Of a stretch of DNA of 5,284 nucleotides, positions 5,255 to 5,284 are shown piece after piece. The stretch is from Spirochaetia bacterium UBA5550 (GTDB lineage Bacteria; Spirochaetota; UBA4802; UBA5550): assembly GCA_002425885.1 (NCBI GenBank), contig DINC01000075.1:1083-6366 (forward strand), in the 5' to 3' direction. Numbering within the stretch: the first letter of the stretch is position 1; each line of letters begins with the position of its first letter. The notes beneath the pieces are model-generated. The model was not told the origin of the DNA. It ran no database searches and saw only the letters and a list, made by a program, of their open reading frames with translations. The position numbers and the translations under genes were made by a program.

Positions 5255-5284
5255 ATGGAAATTCAGGATTCCCGCAGTTATTTC
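5255..5284 (+). CDS. Start of a truncated gene, product unknown
   Basis: An open frame of ten codons (MEIQDSRSYF) runs off the right edge of the window. A good ribosome binding site (ACGGAG, 5241-5246) and a plausible promoter (5199-5229) precede it, in the 89-nt gap after the ROK kinase stop. Ten residues are too few for any functional assignment. It is on the same strand as the kinase, with no terminator seen between them, so it may be partly co-transcribed. Confidence 0.45.
   Translation, partial: MEIQDSRSYF

Overview
The window comes from a bacterial chromosome and is moderately AT-rich by eye, with ordinary bacterial signals (GAGGA/AGAGG-type ribosome binding sites, TTGACA-type -35 boxes). 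The ABC-F protein, PAP2 phosphatase and ROK kinase look like those of anaerobic, non-enterobacterial lineages; Spirochaetota and Deferribacterota come to mind from recall, but the sequence alone does not settle the taxon. There are no rRNA or tRNA genes, CRISPR arrays, transposases or phage genes.

Layout. Positions 1-126 lie downstream of the leftmost gene and hold a perfect 19-bp AT-rich inverted repeat. On the minus strand, transcribed leftward, an ABC-F translation-type ATPase (2004-508) is followed after 27 nt by a 117-residue four-helix membrane protein of unknown function (480-127). The second gene appears to start at TTG directly after an in-frame TAA. Positions 2005-2251 are a divergent intergenic region. 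It contains a 9-bp hairpin in the ABC-F leader, a cluster of AACCGG hexamers, a TTGACA/TTTACT promoter pointing right and a perfect 14-bp palindrome just before the rightward operon.

On the plus strand, a 338-residue membrane protein with an extracytoplasmic domain (2252-3268) overlaps a PAP2-family membrane phosphatase (3225-4085) by 44 nt, so the two are probably co-translated. After a 132-nt gap with its own promoter comes a ROK-family sugar kinase, probably glucokinase (4218-5165). A promoter, a ribosome binding site and the first ten codons of another gene end the window (5255-5284).

How the genes relate. The ABC-F protein acts on the ribosome and its downstream membrane protein has no assigned role. 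The PAP2 enzyme should dephosphorylate a lipid phosphate or polyprenyl (pyro)phosphate at the membrane. Its overlapping partner, with an N-terminal anchor, a predicted beta-rich domain and about five further helices carrying charged motifs, is the least explained large gene here. The ROK kinase is probably an independent sugar-phosphorylation gene. I found no obvious new defence or mobile system. The items most worth checking are the 338-residue protein with its PAP2 partner, the leader structure of the ABC-F gene, and the 19-bp inverted repeat.
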